Shown in pieces: positions 15,870-26,217 of a stretch of 64,000 bases of DNA. Within the stretch, counting starts at the first letter, position 1. Each line of letters starts with the position of its first letter. Under the pieces are notes generated by a model that had not been told where the DNA came from, did no database searches, and was given only the letters and a program-made list of their open reading frames with translations. The stretch comes from Clostridia bacterium (lineage in GTDB: Bacteria; Bacillota; Clostridia; Lutisporales; Lutisporaceae): contig DASPIR010000008.1 in the NCBI GenBank assembly GCA_035628995.1, forward strand, positions 1 through 64,000, given 5' to 3'. The translations under genes and the position numbers were made by a program.

Positions 15870-18301
15870 GTGGGTATCGTGTAAACAAAGTATATATAGA
15901 GAATTTTAAACTGATTGATAAAGTAGAAATTGACTTTGAAAAATCAGATTTGATTGTATTTGATGGACCTAACGGGTATGGGAAAACAACCACTTTTGAT
16001 GCAATTGAGCTAGCTCTAACAGGCTGTATAAAAAGGATTGAAAGCAACTGTGTTATTAATAAAACTAAAGGGTTTGAACATTTTCTATTTCATAAGGATG
16101 AAAATAAAGCAATTATTATACAGGTAGAGCTTGTATCTGATAATGATAGAATATCAATTGTAAAACGATTTGATCCTCAAAAAGTAAATCAGTCTATGGA
16201 GAAACGACCGGATTACTGGGATGGATTTGATACATATTTAATGAAAGATTATATAAACCCAGATGATATCACAGAGAAGCTAAAAGGCTTACAAACGGTA
16301 GACAGACAAAGTGTCAGTGGCTTTTTTCATAAGAACCTAAATCGTTATTATGACCTATTTTACTATATGCAACAAGAAGATCATACTAGTTTTTTAAGAA
16401 TGGAAGAAAAAGAAAGGCATGAAAGAATTGAGGATTTGTTTGATACAGACAAAGAATTGGAAGAAAAAGAAAAGGTTGATGAATTTAAAAGACGCTTAGA
16501 AAAGATTAGAGATGGTATTCAGCAAGAAGTTAATGAACTTGCTACCAAGCTAAATGAGATTGAAAGCCCAAGTATTAATGCTTTAGAAAGCAATTTAAGA
16601 TATGTCAATATTTTAAAGGAACTAGATGTTATTCAGGAATGGGATAAAGAAGATTTTATTCTATCAAAAGAGAATAAAGAGAAGATTGAGAAAAGCTTAA
16701 GTGATTTAGAAAGGTTTATTGAGTATTCAAGTAGTTATCTAAATTCGCAATTTAATAAAAATTTAAATGTTTTTATTAATGATGAAAAACTAATTAGAGA
16801 AGCAATAATTATTGGTAATTGGATAAATAGTTTTGATGATATTGATAATATACACTCAACACAAATGACTTTAAAAAAATATAGTGAAAATTTAAAAATC
16901 GAAAACATAAGAACAAGCATTAAAGATAGTGACATAGATAAGCTTGAGCAGCTTGTAGGTGGAGAAACTGACTATGGATTAATTAAATCATCGATGCAAG
17001 GCTTAAGAAGTAGAGAAGAATACTCGAGTTCAATCTCTAGAACAATTGATGAGCTAAATAAAGCAAGAGAGGCTATTACGGATAAATTTAATAAAGTTGC
17101 AGGTTTAGTAGATATTAAAAAGTCGCAATGTCCACTGTGCGGATATGATTGGAATGGACATAGTAAGCTGCTAGAACAAATTACCAAGGAGACATCTATC
17201 TTGGTTGGGTATCTAGATAATAATATGAAATCTATTGAAAGTGACTTGAAGAACTTATATGAAACTCATGTTATTAAATTAATTGGAAAAGTTAACGAGA
17301 AAGTTGTTTCGTTGGGCGAACCTATAAATATAGACTTTTATAACCAAGTTAAGACGACTTATAAGAGTAAGGATTTAATAAATCAATTCCTTAATTGGTG
17401 TTTGGAGAATAAGATAAAGGTTAATGAGTATTTGAACGAGAAGCAAGAGAAGAAAGATGTTTCGGCTATAGATATATTATCCTTTAAGAACTATCTGAAA
17501 GGTTTTTATAAAGATATTGATAAAAATTATGATATGTTAGATGAAAGGACTAGCTTTGATACCATATTCAATAGTATCTTTAAAGGTAATAAACAGAATA
17601 TTACTAAACTAAGATTAGATAAAGTGGGAGAAAAGAAAGGGTATTTGCTTTATAAATACTTTTCATCTAATGAGGAGAAAAGGAAAAGGATAACAGAAGA
17701 AATTTCATGTATGAAAAGCAAACTAGATGCTATTGAAAAATGGATTGGTAACAAAGGAATGAAGGCAAAGGAAAAAAGTCAGAGACCTATATACAAAATT
17801 ACCTCAATATATGAGACAGAAATATCAAAACATTGGAGAAAGCTAGTTACTGATGTTGAAATACCATTTTACATATACAGTGGGAAAGTTATACAGACTT
17901 ATCAACGCGGTAGTGGAATTTTTTTGCAGGATCCTAAGTCAAATAAATCAGATGCTTTAAGGTTCCTTTCTGATATAGATAATGATCATGATATCGTACA
18001 TTCAATGAGTTCAGGACAACTCTCGGCTATGATCATTGCATGGGTGTTAACTCTAAATAAAGTATATGGGAGGAGCTCTGGCGAAGATAGCTTAAGTATT
18101 TTATTGATTGATGATCCCGTGCAGACGATGGATGAGATAAACATGGCTTCGTTAGTAGAACTTTTGAGGAACGATTTTTCAGATAGGCAACTTATAATTT
18201 CAACACATGAAGATAATTTCTCTAGATATATTCGATACAAATTTCTGAAGTATAATCTTAAAGAGAAACGAATCAATGTAAAAGATATGCTCAATAGTTA
18301 G
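15866..18301 (+). CDS. SMC/Rad50-like ABC ATPase of the ABC-3C-like system
   Basis: 811 residues with the split ABC ATPase architecture of Rad50/SMC/RecN proteins. The Walker A GPNGYGKTT is at 34-42; long coiled coils fill about 200-680; a zinc-hook-like CPLC lies at 422-425; the ABC signature SSGQ is at 715-718; Walker B with DDP is at 749-751, followed by the D-loop region and a switch His in ISTHED. All ATPase motifs look intact. It is the last gene of the tightly coupled trio and presumably acts as the DNA- or end-sensing motor that licenses the effector. A free-standing RecF/RecN repair protein is less likely given the coupling. Confidence 0.85.
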   Translation: MSGYRVNKVYIENFKLIDKVEIDFEKSDLIVFDGPNGYGKTTTFDAIELALTGCIKRIESNCVINKTKGFEHFLFHKDENKAIIIQVELVSDNDRISIVKRFDPQKVNQSMEKRPDYWDGFDTYLMKDYINPDDITEKLKGLQTVDRQSVSGFFHKNLNRYYDLFYYMQQEDHTSFLRMEEKERHERIEDLFDTDKELEEKEKVDEFKRRLEKIRDGIQQEVNELATKLNEIESPSINALESNLRYVNILKELDVIQEWDKEDFILSKENKEKIEKSLSDLERFIEYSSSYLNSQFNKNLNVFINDEKLIREAIIIGNWINSFDDIDNIHSTQMTLKKYSENLKIENIRTSIKDSDIDKLEQLVGGETDYGLIKSSMQGLRSREEYSSSISRTIDELNKAREAITDKFNKVAGLVDIKKSQCPLCGYDWNGHSKLLEQITKETSILVGYLDNNMKSIESDLKNLYETHVIKLIGKVNEKVVSLGEPINIDFYNQVKTTYKSKDLINQFLNWCLENKIKVNEYLNEKQEKKDVSAIDILSFKNYLKGFYKDIDKNYDMLDERTSFDTIFNSIFKGNKQNITKLRLDKVGEKKGYLLYKYFSSNEEKRKRITEEISCMKSKLDAIEKWIGNKGMKAKEKSQRPIYKITSIYETEISKHWRKLVTDVEIPFYIYSGKVIQTYQRGSGIFLQDPKSNKSDALRFLSDIDNDHDIVHSMSSGQLSAMIIAWVLTLNKVYGRSSGEDSLSILLIDDPVQTMDEINMASLVELLRNDFSDRQLIISTHEDNFSRYIRYKFLKYNLKEKRINVKDMLNS

Positions 18302-19018
18302 GCGATATATAATATTTACATATACTAATGAGGTTGTACCGTAGGGAATGGTTTTAACCATTCCGTTATCAAAAACCACTGATAGATTTTGATAAATTGT
18401 TTAAATTATTATATTATTTCTGGATTACGATTGATTCGATATTTTCGACTGTTTTCAGAACGGATATGAACGGTTCCTTACAATTTCGTAGCATAGAAAG
18501 TTAGTGAAGGCCAGGCATTCAACAAATGCCTAGCTTTTCTCTTTTGAAAGAGTTAAGCCATTACAGTAAATATGTTCTTATCTTCAGTACATGGTACTCA
18601 AAGCTTACAAATCAAAGGAAAGGTTAACGTAATTTTGAATTAGCAGAGTATATATAATTGCAAAAACTATATACTCAAAGTGAAATATTTGGAAATTATG
18701 GTATAATTAAATAAAATTATGTTTCCCCAAAATGATTTTTGTAGTAAGAAATGTACTTTTAACAATTATTCCATTTACAAGTTTATGTGAATGGGTAGAG
18801 AAACAATAAACATCTTAAATACAAACCCAACTCTCAAAGAAATATTTGTCAAAATGGGATAGATATGATGATTAATCAATTCCTTAGCGCGTAACTAAGC
18901 AGGGGGCTTCGCTTAAGGCGAATAATAGGAATTTAATCAGGAGACGCACGTTTACTTGTGTTCATGAAAAAATCAATATTTTAATAAAATTTTTTTGAAT
19001 AACGAAAAGGAGTATATC
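18302..19018. other. Intergenic region with hairpins, no gene seen
   Basis: 717 bp without a convincing ORF. It holds GGAATGGTTTTAACCATTCC (about 18336-18355), an 8-bp stem with a TTTT-AA centre directly after the ABC ATPase, and AGGCATT-CAACAA-ATGCCT followed by T-rich sequence (about 18512-18536), which matches the hairpin part of the dispersed repeat family. Either could terminate the upstream operon. The remainder is AT-rich leader sequence. Confidence 0.6.
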
Positions 19019-21493
19019 ATGGATATAATTGATTCAAGATTATACAAAGTACTTGTCGAAAGAGGAAGTGATTTTCAGGCGAGTATAAAAAGCATATTCA
19101 ATTATGCAAAAGACTTATTACCACAAGTGATAAACATCTTTTCTAACTATACTCAGCATGATGTGGATCATTCAATTATGATCACAAACTATATGTATGA
19201 TTTCATCGATGATATTACACAAATGAATGACTTGGAAATAACAATGATGATATATTCTGCATTATTGCATGATATTGGAATGGTAGTTACAGGCAAAGAG
19301 ATTGAAAGGATTAAGCAAGGTGATTCCAATATTATTGAGTGCAAATATTCTGTAGTCCTGCATGCACTAAAAGACGATAAACTTGCCTTACAAGAATGCA
19401 TTAGGCCTATCCATGCTAAGAGGTCTGCTTATCATATCGCGAATATGGATGAGCAGCAACAATCTTGGTTTTTACTTCCCAATAGTACTAGTATATATTT
19501 CTCTCAAGACATTCAAAAGATTTGTCAATCTCATAATGAATCATTTCAATGGTTGAAAACTGAACTAGATCAAGATAATTATAAAGGCAGTTATTCATAT
19601 AATTCACAGTATATTGCATTATTGTTAAGATTGTCAGATTTGTTAGATATTGATGAAAATAGAACGCCTATGTATCTATATCGGTTAATTGATCCTGAAG
19701 GATATGGCGATTTGGAATGGCGTCAACATTTTATAATTGCAAATACACCTAAAATATATATAAATGAAATTACAAAGCAAAAAGTAATAAGGTTATATGG
19801 TGAAAGTACTGATCCCAAAGTGCATAGAAAACTATTAAAATACATTGATTATATTAATCAAGAATTGCTGGATGCAGTTAATTTGTCAGATACCTTTCAA
19901 GATAAAAAGTATGCTATTCAATTTAAAACAAATGTAGAAAATAAAATTCAAACTAAAACATTTACTTTTTCTGATTTTAGACTTGACTTGGATTATAATG
20001 CGGTAACTAAGTTATTGATGGGTGAACATATATATGGAGAAAAGAAATATGGGTTAAGAGAACTTGTGCAAAATTCAATAGATGCTTGTATGCTTATGAA
20101 AGAAGTAGCCCAAGAACAAAAGGATTATCAGTTTGAAAAGTATAAACCTTATATTAATATATGCTTTAATAGGGATAAAAAAGAGGTTATGATTACTGAT
20201 AATGGTGTTGGCATGTCTTTGGATATTCTGAAAAAATATTTCTTAAATGTTGGAGTTTCTTATTATTCTTCAAACGAATACAAGTATAAAGGATATGTCT
20301 ATAATCCAATCGGTAATTACGGAATAGGATTTCTTTCATGTTTTATGCTTTCAAGAAATGTCAATGTTCAATCTAAGCGGTATGATGATCATAAGCTTAA
20401 TAAAATTGAACTTGAAATGAATAGTGAATATATTTGTCTGACACAAGAGCAAAGCACTAGAATGCAAGGAACAGATATAGTATTAGAATTGGAGCAGTTT
20501 GCAGAAGTCTTTCCGAGTGTAAATAAGACTAAAGAATTTATAGAACTTAATTTTGTTGATTGCAGTATACCAATAAAAATATTGAATTATGAAAATGGTA
20601 ATACTACAGAGATTTTATGCCAATTAATTGGTCTAAAAGAAAATTCAGATACTATTGCAAGACTAGATAAATATCTAAATAATATTGAAGGGTATGTCGA
20701 GCTGAATTGTAAAGCTATTGGATGTGTAGGCACGTTAGAAGATCTGGAAGGTGATACAAGTTACATATATATAAGTGATGAAGTAGGGCTCGTTGAGGAA
20801 TGTGAGATAGAGTTCAATATAAATGATTTCGTTCACGATGGTCAGATAGCTTATCTTAAAATACCTATCATTTCTGATGAATTGTCAGATAGATTTAATA
20901 ATTATTTAGATGTTCTGGATTATTTTGATGAGGCTATAAACAAATTAAAAGATGTGGATTATTTAGAGATATTTTGTGCAGATGAAGATGAATTTGAAGA
21001 AGGAACAATGGGTAGCCCTAACGATTCAATAATTGGAGAATATCTTTTTAGAGATCTATGTAACGAGCATGGCCATTCTTCAAACTCACCAACTCGTACA
21101 GAAAAGGTTAGCCGATGTGTTATAGATGATAATATTGATAAAGTATTACCATACGAAAAGTCTAAAGGATTTGGTGAATATTCTTGGAATAGAACAGATA
21201 AGACATTTATAAAAAATGTTTTTGTCCCGGATTTTTCAATTTCGATGCCTAATATCGTTGATGGAATAGTCTTAAAATCAGCACTTTTTAACATTAAAAA
21301 CAAAGCTATAATACCTAATGTATCAAGAAACAACGTGCAAAAACTTGATGCTGAAAAGTTTTCATACGCCGTTGGAAAGGCCACACATCTATGGGTTTTA
21401 GATAATGTAAAACTTAACTCAAGTGACAAAATCCTATTAAGAAAATTTATAGACAAGTGTTATTCCGAAACTAATGAATTTATAATATTATAA
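19019..21493 (+). CDS. HD domain / HSP90-like (GHKL) ATPase fusion protein
   Basis: 824 residues. The ATG at 19019 is preferred to the upstream TTG because AAAAGGAG lies seven bases before it. The N-terminal part is an HD phosphohydrolase-like domain: HDVDHS (H47-H51) and LLHDIGM (H84, D85). The middle is a GHKL ATPase of the HSP90 sort: N352 in RELVQNSIDAC, DNGVGM (D394-M399) and GNYGIGF (432-438), all intact. The C-terminal 300 residues are acidic and unassigned. The usual HSP90 middle and dimerisation domains are not recognisable. A PLD-like nuclease gene follows after 118 bp. HD-HSP90-like fusions occur in bacterial conflict loci; I infer an ATP-dependent sensor or chaperone controlling the nuclease. 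Confidence 0.85.
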   Translation: MDIIDSRLYKVLVERGSDFQASIKSIFNYAKDLLPQVINIFSNYTQHDVDHSIMITNYMYDFIDDITQMNDLEITMMIYSALLHDIGMVVTGKEIERIKQGDSNIIECKYSVVLHALKDDKLALQECIRPIHAKRSAYHIANMDEQQQSWFLLPNSTSIYFSQDIQKICQSHNESFQWLKTELDQDNYKGSYSYNSQYIALLLRLSDLLDIDENRTPMYLYRLIDPEGYGDLEWRQHFIIANTPKIYINEITKQKVIRLYGESTDPKVHRKLLKYIDYINQELLDAVNLSDTFQDKKYAIQFKTNVENKIQTKTFTFSDFRLDLDYNAVTKLLMGEHIYGEKKYGLRELVQNSIDACMLMKEVAQEQKDYQFEKYKPYINICFNRDKKEVMITDNGVGMSLDILKKYFLNVGVSYYSSNEYKYKGYVYNPIGNYGIGFLSCFMLSRNVNVQSKRYDDHKLNKIELEMNSEYICLTQEQSTRMQGTDIVLELEQFAEVFPSVNKTKEFIELNFVDCSIPIKILNYENGNTTEILCQLIGLKENSDTIARLDKYLNNIEGYVELNCKAIGCVGTLEDLEGDTSYIYISDEVGLVEECEIEFNINDFVHDGQIAYLKIPIISDELSDRFNNYLDVLDYFDEAINKLKDVDYLEIFCADEDEFEEGTMGSPNDSIIGEYLFRDLCNEHGHSSNSPTRTEKVSRCVIDDNIDKVLPYEKSKGFGEYSWNRTDKTFIKNVFVPDFSISMPNIVDGIVLKSALFNIKNKAIIPNVSRNNVQKLDAEKFSYAVGKATHLWVLDNVKLNSSDKILLRKFIDKCYSETNEFIIL

Positions 21494-21611
21494 CTACTTT
21501 AGCTTTAGCTATGGTAAAGAAGTATATGGTGTCAGGTACAGTACTTTCACATATAATCTGTATTTATTGTAGTCTATTGATTAAAACCATTAAACAAATA
21601 GAGGTGAAAAT

Positions 21612-22697
21612 ATGAAAAGCGAAATCAAAATAAATGATGAGGTTAAGATTATAATGACTAGAGATGAATTCGGATATGAAGATGTCTTGGAAACATTAGA
21701 TGATGCTGAGTTTGTTAGGATTGTAACATACAATATTTCTAAAGAGAGCGACGATTTGATAAAAAAACTAGAAGCATTTCCTGTAGATAAAGATGTAATA
21801 ATTATCACTAATATACCTGGTAGGTTTAAAACTTATACTAGTTCTTTTGCTCGAAAAAAAGCAAAAGATACAATAGATACATATATTGAACGTTTGAATC
21901 CTGAAAAGTATGATGCTGATATAAAGACTTTTTTTAATTTTGGAAACCACTCAAAGATTATTATGACAGATAAAGCAGCTTATATTGGATCTGCAAACTT
22001 TTCAGATGAAAGTAAGCATAATAATGAATGTGGAACAATAATAAAGGATAAAAGAGTGATAAAAGACATCAATGAAATATTTGTTCAAATGCAAATTGAT
22101 GAAGCTGTGCCATATTACTCAAGTAAGTTCATGAAAACATACGTGATGATATCAAATCTGCTGACTCAAGCTGAAATATACTATGAAGAATTTCATTATA
22201 GCTTCTATGCAGATTCTGGACATCAACATCACGGCAGAGGAGATGAATATAGAGGATTTGATGCAGTTTTATCGCCAATTCTTGTTGAAAACTTAGAAAA
22301 TCTTACATATAGCATAGAAGAAGTTGTAGAACATTTAAATGAAAATTATATTTATAATGATATATTTGAGGGGTTAGACCTAAAGATTTGTGAAGATATT
22401 AGAGAAAGAGTGGAACCTAATTCTAAGTTAGAGGAGTTCTCTAGATTTGATCCACAAAATAAAATACAGGAGCTGTTCGAAGAACATTTAATGGAAGGAA
22501 ATTCTGAATCTGTAGATGATGCTGCACAGCAGGCTGTTAATGATGTTGGTGAAATAAATATGGAACTTGCAGAAGCAATTTATGAAGCTGCATTAGAATG
22601 TCATGAGAGGTTAAGAGCGTTATACGAGTTTTTACTTGACTTATTAAGGAAAGTTGAGACAAAGCGAAGTGTTAATTCAGCTTTAGATAATACTTAA
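21612..22697 (+). CDS. Phospholipase D-like (HKD) domain protein, probable nuclease
   Basis: 361 residues. The N-terminal 170 residues form a single PLD-type domain with the HKD motif H113-S-K115-x4-D120 followed by AYIGSANFS, the form seen in PLD-like nucleases such as Nuc and DISARM DrmC. Such enzymes act as dimers with one HKD each. The C-terminal half is acidic and helical with no recognised domain; a His-rich patch (GHQHHGRG) lies in the middle. AGAGGTG precedes the ATG. It follows the HD-HSP90 gene in the same direction and probably forms a two-gene unit with it. Confidence 0.8.
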   Translation: MKSEIKINDEVKIIMTRDEFGYEDVLETLDDAEFVRIVTYNISKESDDLIKKLEAFPVDKDVIIITNIPGRFKTYTSSFARKKAKDTIDTYIERLNPEKYDADIKTFFNFGNHSKIIMTDKAAYIGSANFSDESKHNNECGTIIKDKRVIKDINEIFVQMQIDEAVPYYSSKFMKTYVMISNLLTQAEIYYEEFHYSFYADSGHQHHGRGDEYRGFDAVLSPILVENLENLTYSIEEVVEHLNENYIYNDIFEGLDLKICEDIRERVEPNSKLEEFSRFDPQNKIQELFEEHLMEGNSESVDDAAQQAVNDVGEINMELAEAIYEAALECHERLRALYEFLLDLLRKVETKRSVNSALDNT

Positions 22698-22937
22698 GTA
22701 AAGGACAAGGCTAAAGTTAGAGGGAATTGCTATGGGCACTGTGCTTGCACGGTTTATGCGCTATATGGCTACGCGATTAATGTATCATTTCGCACTTGTA
22801 ATATATTGAGTGTGTAAAGAAATAGGAGAGAAGAAAAGGCTAGCGGTAATGCAATAAACGCTTACTTGGTAAGTTCTGCAGAAAATAACTAACTGCCATC
22901 TCTGGTATTATAGACTATGCTTGAAAGGAAGAATTCT

Positions 22938-24119
22938 GTGAAGTGTATTTATTCTAATAGAGACATAGATGATAATAGCATAAGTAAAGAGCATATTATT
23001 CAAAATGCACTTGGAGGAATTTATGAATCAACAAGTATTTGTTGCTCAAGCTGCAATAATCTGGTTCAAAAATATATTGATAAGGATTTCTGTAAAATTT
23101 TCTCTACAGTATTAACTCAAATCCCGAATTTAAAAAAGACTAGTAGAACGGAATTACCGTCATGCGAGGGAATGGCAATGTGTCCAGATGGTAAAGTATA
23201 TACTGTGACAATCAAAGGAAAAAAGGTCGTCGACTGCCTTCAATTGAAGAAGGAACTTAAAAGGAATTTAGCAAAATCAGAGTTGGAACAGTTGCATATT
23301 TTTTGCTATTATTTCAATTTGGGCAATGAAGAATTTATTAATGGTATTTGCAAAATTGCATTTAACTATGCAATTGATAAAGGAATTACCTATGATAAAA
23401 TAAGTCACATACTTAGCGTTACAAAAGAGGGAGATAAGATTTCAAATATACAATTCAAAGCGCCGCTTATTCCATTTATTCCGTTAAATGCTTTCGACCA
23501 CTTTTTGGAATTAGAAACAGAAACTGAGCTGTATCACAATTTGATACTATTTAGCTACGATGCATCGCTGTGTTGCTATATTGATTTATTTAATACATTT
23601 CAATTTTATGTTGTTCTCTGTGACGATTGGGAAGGCGATGATGTGTATGAGTCATATTTCCAATTAATTCAAAAAATTGATAGGACACTTCCAGAGTTTA
23701 CGATAAACCGGAATAAACATATTATTAATATTGCAACTTTATATGGTATAGAACCTACCTATGATCTTAAAAAACTTTACAAAAATGTACAAACTGTTAT
23801 AAATAAAGTGCCATATGAAAAAAACATGGGAGAATATCTGACTAGAAAACTCTCATGGCAATATCTAATATCGGATTGCAAAGAAAAGATATTGGATGAT
23901 ATGGCAAGCATGTTATTTTATTTTGACGAGGATGACATTCTTATACAAAATAGGTTTAGAAAATTCGTACCATATATTGATAATAAAACAAGAGAGTATA
24001 AATATTGCTTGTATCCAGATTGGATTGTAGTGCAGGTGCAAAGTGGACTGAATATCCGAGGATATACTTTTGAAAAGTTTGAACGGTTAACAAAATATCT
24101 AATAAATATAAAAGAATAA
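22938..24119 (+). CDS. HNH endonuclease-like protein (HNH_5 type)
   Basis: 393 residues from the GTG at 22938, which has AAAGGAAG six bases upstream and gives the family-like start MKCIYS; an ATG at 22917 would add seven residues but has no ribosome binding site. The N-terminal 45 residues follow the HNH_5 pattern: C3-x-x-S6, SKEHIIQNALGG (E18, H19), then C36-x-x-C39-NN. The second zinc ligand, normally Cys, is Ser here (S6). The remaining 340 residues are unassigned and probably sense the target. It stands alone between two non-coding gaps of about 200 bp inside the defence-like region. Confidence 0.7.
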   Translation: MKCIYSNRDIDDNSISKEHIIQNALGGIYESTSICCSSCNNLVQKYIDKDFCKIFSTVLTQIPNLKKTSRTELPSCEGMAMCPDGKVYTVTIKGKKVVDCLQLKKELKRNLAKSELEQLHIFCYYFNLGNEEFINGICKIAFNYAIDKGITYDKISHILSVTKEGDKISNIQFKAPLIPFIPLNAFDHFLELETETELYHNLILFSYDASLCCYIDLFNTFQFYVVLCDDWEGDDVYESYFQLIQKIDRTLPEFTINRNKHIINIATLYGIEPTYDLKKLYKNVQTVINKVPYEKNMGEYLTRKLSWQYLISDCKEKILDDMASMLFYFDEDDILIQNRFRKFVPYIDNKTREYKYCLYPDWIVVQVQSGLNIRGYTFEKFERLTKYLINIKE

Positions 24120-24312
24120 TAGATTAATATGGATGGTAACTGTTCAACGGCGTGATAATTAATACTCGTAAGTTGGGTGTCGACATCAAAAACACTTTTT
24201 CAATATTATAAAAGCAATGGAATAATAAAGTAGTACGCTGTACAATGAGTGACATTATCAATGTATAAGATGTATTACAGTCTTGGTACATTATTTAAGG
24301 AAGGATAAAAGA

Positions 24313-26217
24313 ATGAATAACGAAGAATATATCAGAAAACATAAAGAATTAATTAGTAAAAATGAAGAAGAAATATCTGAGCTTGATAAAAGGATTAGTG
24401 ATATAACGGATGAAATGAGTATCGAGTATTTTGAAAATGAGCAAGAAGCAGCTTATCAAGACTATATTAGTAATCCAGGAAATGAGTTAGAAATACTAAC
24501 TGAAAAAAAAGTAGCAAAACAAATAGAAATAGAAAAGCATGAAGCTGAGATTGAAAAAGAAAACTATAAGGCTATATATGAAAAAGAAAAACACAAATAT
24601 AAGAATGGTATAGTCGCCTCTGATAAATCAACACCAATCGATTTACTATCTAGAAGAACTTATTCAAAAACATTAGCTGAATACATTTCAAATATAAATA
24701 CTGAAACTCCTTTTAATATAGGGGTATTCGGAAAATGGGGAGAGGGCAAATCCGCTTTTATTAATTTTATTGAGGAAGAATTATACTGCTTAAATTTGAC
24801 TTCACAAAATGAGAATAATTATTACATACACCCAGTAAAATATGATGCTTCAGAATATAGTGAGCAGAATAAAATATGGGCATCTATATTAAAAATACTA
24901 TTTGACAAGTTTGAAGAGGAAAAAGGTATTAAGGCAAAGTTCACTTTTTCTTTTCATCGTTTCATTAAGAGATTTAGAAAGAATCTATGGAAATATATTT
25001 CTATGAGCTTAACAATCATCATTTTATTTATTTGGGGGTATTATTTTTATAAAGATGCAAATAATTTGTCAGAATTGAAGAAAATGATAGTTTATAGCTC
25101 ATTGGGAATTATCCCTTTAATAATGAGTATCACTAATGTTATAATTCCATTTATTAAAAACCAAATTAAATTTATTAAGCCCTTGTCTGATAGAGTAGTG
25201 GCTAATGTAGATTTGCCAAGTTACGATAACGAATTAGGAATAAGGGAGAATATTAAAGAAGATTTAAAAGATTTATTGCACGTATGGCTAAAGAATAATA
25301 AACAGGGCAATGTGAAAATAGCAGAACATACAAAGAAGCTGTTAAAGCCTTCGTTAAAGATGAATCAAAGAAGAGAAAGAATAGTGCTTTTCGTCGATGA
25401 ATTAGATAGATGTTCCGAAAAAGGTATAATTGAATTTCTAGATGCACTTCAATTATTTTTAGGAGTTGAAGATTTAGTCATAATTTTATCAATAAATTAT
25501 AACTCTATTTATCAAGCTTTAATAGAGAAATATGATTATTTAAAGGGGGAAAATATCTCAGATTCAGAAAAGATCAAGTTCTGCGCAGGTTATATTGAAA
25601 AATATATTACTATTCCAATTTATCTGCATTATGAGGGTGATTATAATGAATATATTTATAGGCTATTTGAAAAAGCAGAGAATAAACTTATTTTCAATGA
25701 TAATTTAGCAAAAGAAGCAGCGATCACTAATGATGAGGCGGCAATATATAGCCTAAACATATCTGAAAAGAAGGTATTTAGTAGTGAAGAAAAAGAGCTA
25801 TTTGATAATATTATTAAAAGAGTTAATAAAGTAAAGCATATTACTCCAAGAGAAGTAAAGAGAATATTTAACATTATTATTTTGTTAAAACAGGTGACAA
25901 TGACCCTAAATGAAAAATCAAATAATAATGAGAAAATCAGATTTGAATATCTCTTGAGATGGTTTACTTTTTCATATTTCTGTCCTAGATCTTCATTCGC
26001 TTTACTAGAGTATATTAAAATCGCACATGAATCAAGAAAACTAAAAAGCATTATTCCTCATTTCAGATCAGAGGAACCTATAAAGCAATTATTAAGTGAG
26101 GAAATATATGCTGAGATGTTATTATCTTGTCTGGAAGAAATTAGGCCGAATCAATTGAAAATTTACATGAAAGTTTCTAGCTATTTCATACTTGATGAAA
26201 GAAATTTTAAGTTGTAG
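24313..26217 (+). CDS. KAP family P-loop NTPase with two membrane segments
   Basis: 634 residues; the ATG at 24313 is chosen from AAGGAAGGA eight bases upstream. The order is: a coiled coil (1-110), Walker A G140-KWGEGKS-147 in the typical KAP form (VFGKWGEGKS), two transmembrane helices inserted in the ATPase domain (about 229-248 and 258-281), Walker B VLFVDELDRC with D362-E363, and a helical C-terminus. KAP NTPases (named for Kidins220/ARMS and PifA) are membrane-bound; PifA excludes phage T7. The inserted membrane pair is diagnostic. It has no close partner gene (584 bp to the next start), so it may act alone or be an unlinked part of a system. Confidence 0.85.
   Translation: MNNEEYIRKHKELISKNEEEISELDKRISDITDEMSIEYFENEQEAAYQDYISNPGNELEILTEKKVAKQIEIEKHEAEIEKENYKAIYEKEKHKYKNGIVASDKSTPIDLLSRRTYSKTLAEYISNINTETPFNIGVFGKWGEGKSAFINFIEEELYCLNLTSQNENNYYIHPVKYDASEYSEQNKIWASILKILFDKFEEEKGIKAKFTFSFHRFIKRFRKNLWKYISMSLTIIILFIWGYYFYKDANNLSELKKMIVYSSLGIIPLIMSITNVIIPFIKNQIKFIKPLSDRVVANVDLPSYDNELGIRENIKEDLKDLLHVWLKNNKQGNVKIAEHTKKLLKPSLKMNQRRERIVLFVDELDRCSEKGIIEFLDALQLFLGVEDLVIILSINYNSIYQALIEKYDYLKGENISDSEKIKFCAGYIEKYITIPIYLHYEGDYNEYIYRLFEKAENKLIFNDNLAKEAAITNDEAAIYSLNISEKKVFSSEEKELFDNIIKRVNKVKHITPREVKRIFNIIILLKQVTMTLNEKSNNNEKIRFEYLLRWFTFSYFCPRSSFALLEYIKIAHESRKLKSIIPHFRSEEPIKQLLSEEIYAEMLLSCLEEIRPNQLKIYMKVSSYFILDERNFKL

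Noticed and set aside
24313-26217. RdrA of a RADAR system
   Set aside because: It is a typical KAP ATPase with inserted membrane helices and lies 3.6 kb from the deaminase with terminators between; kept as KAP.
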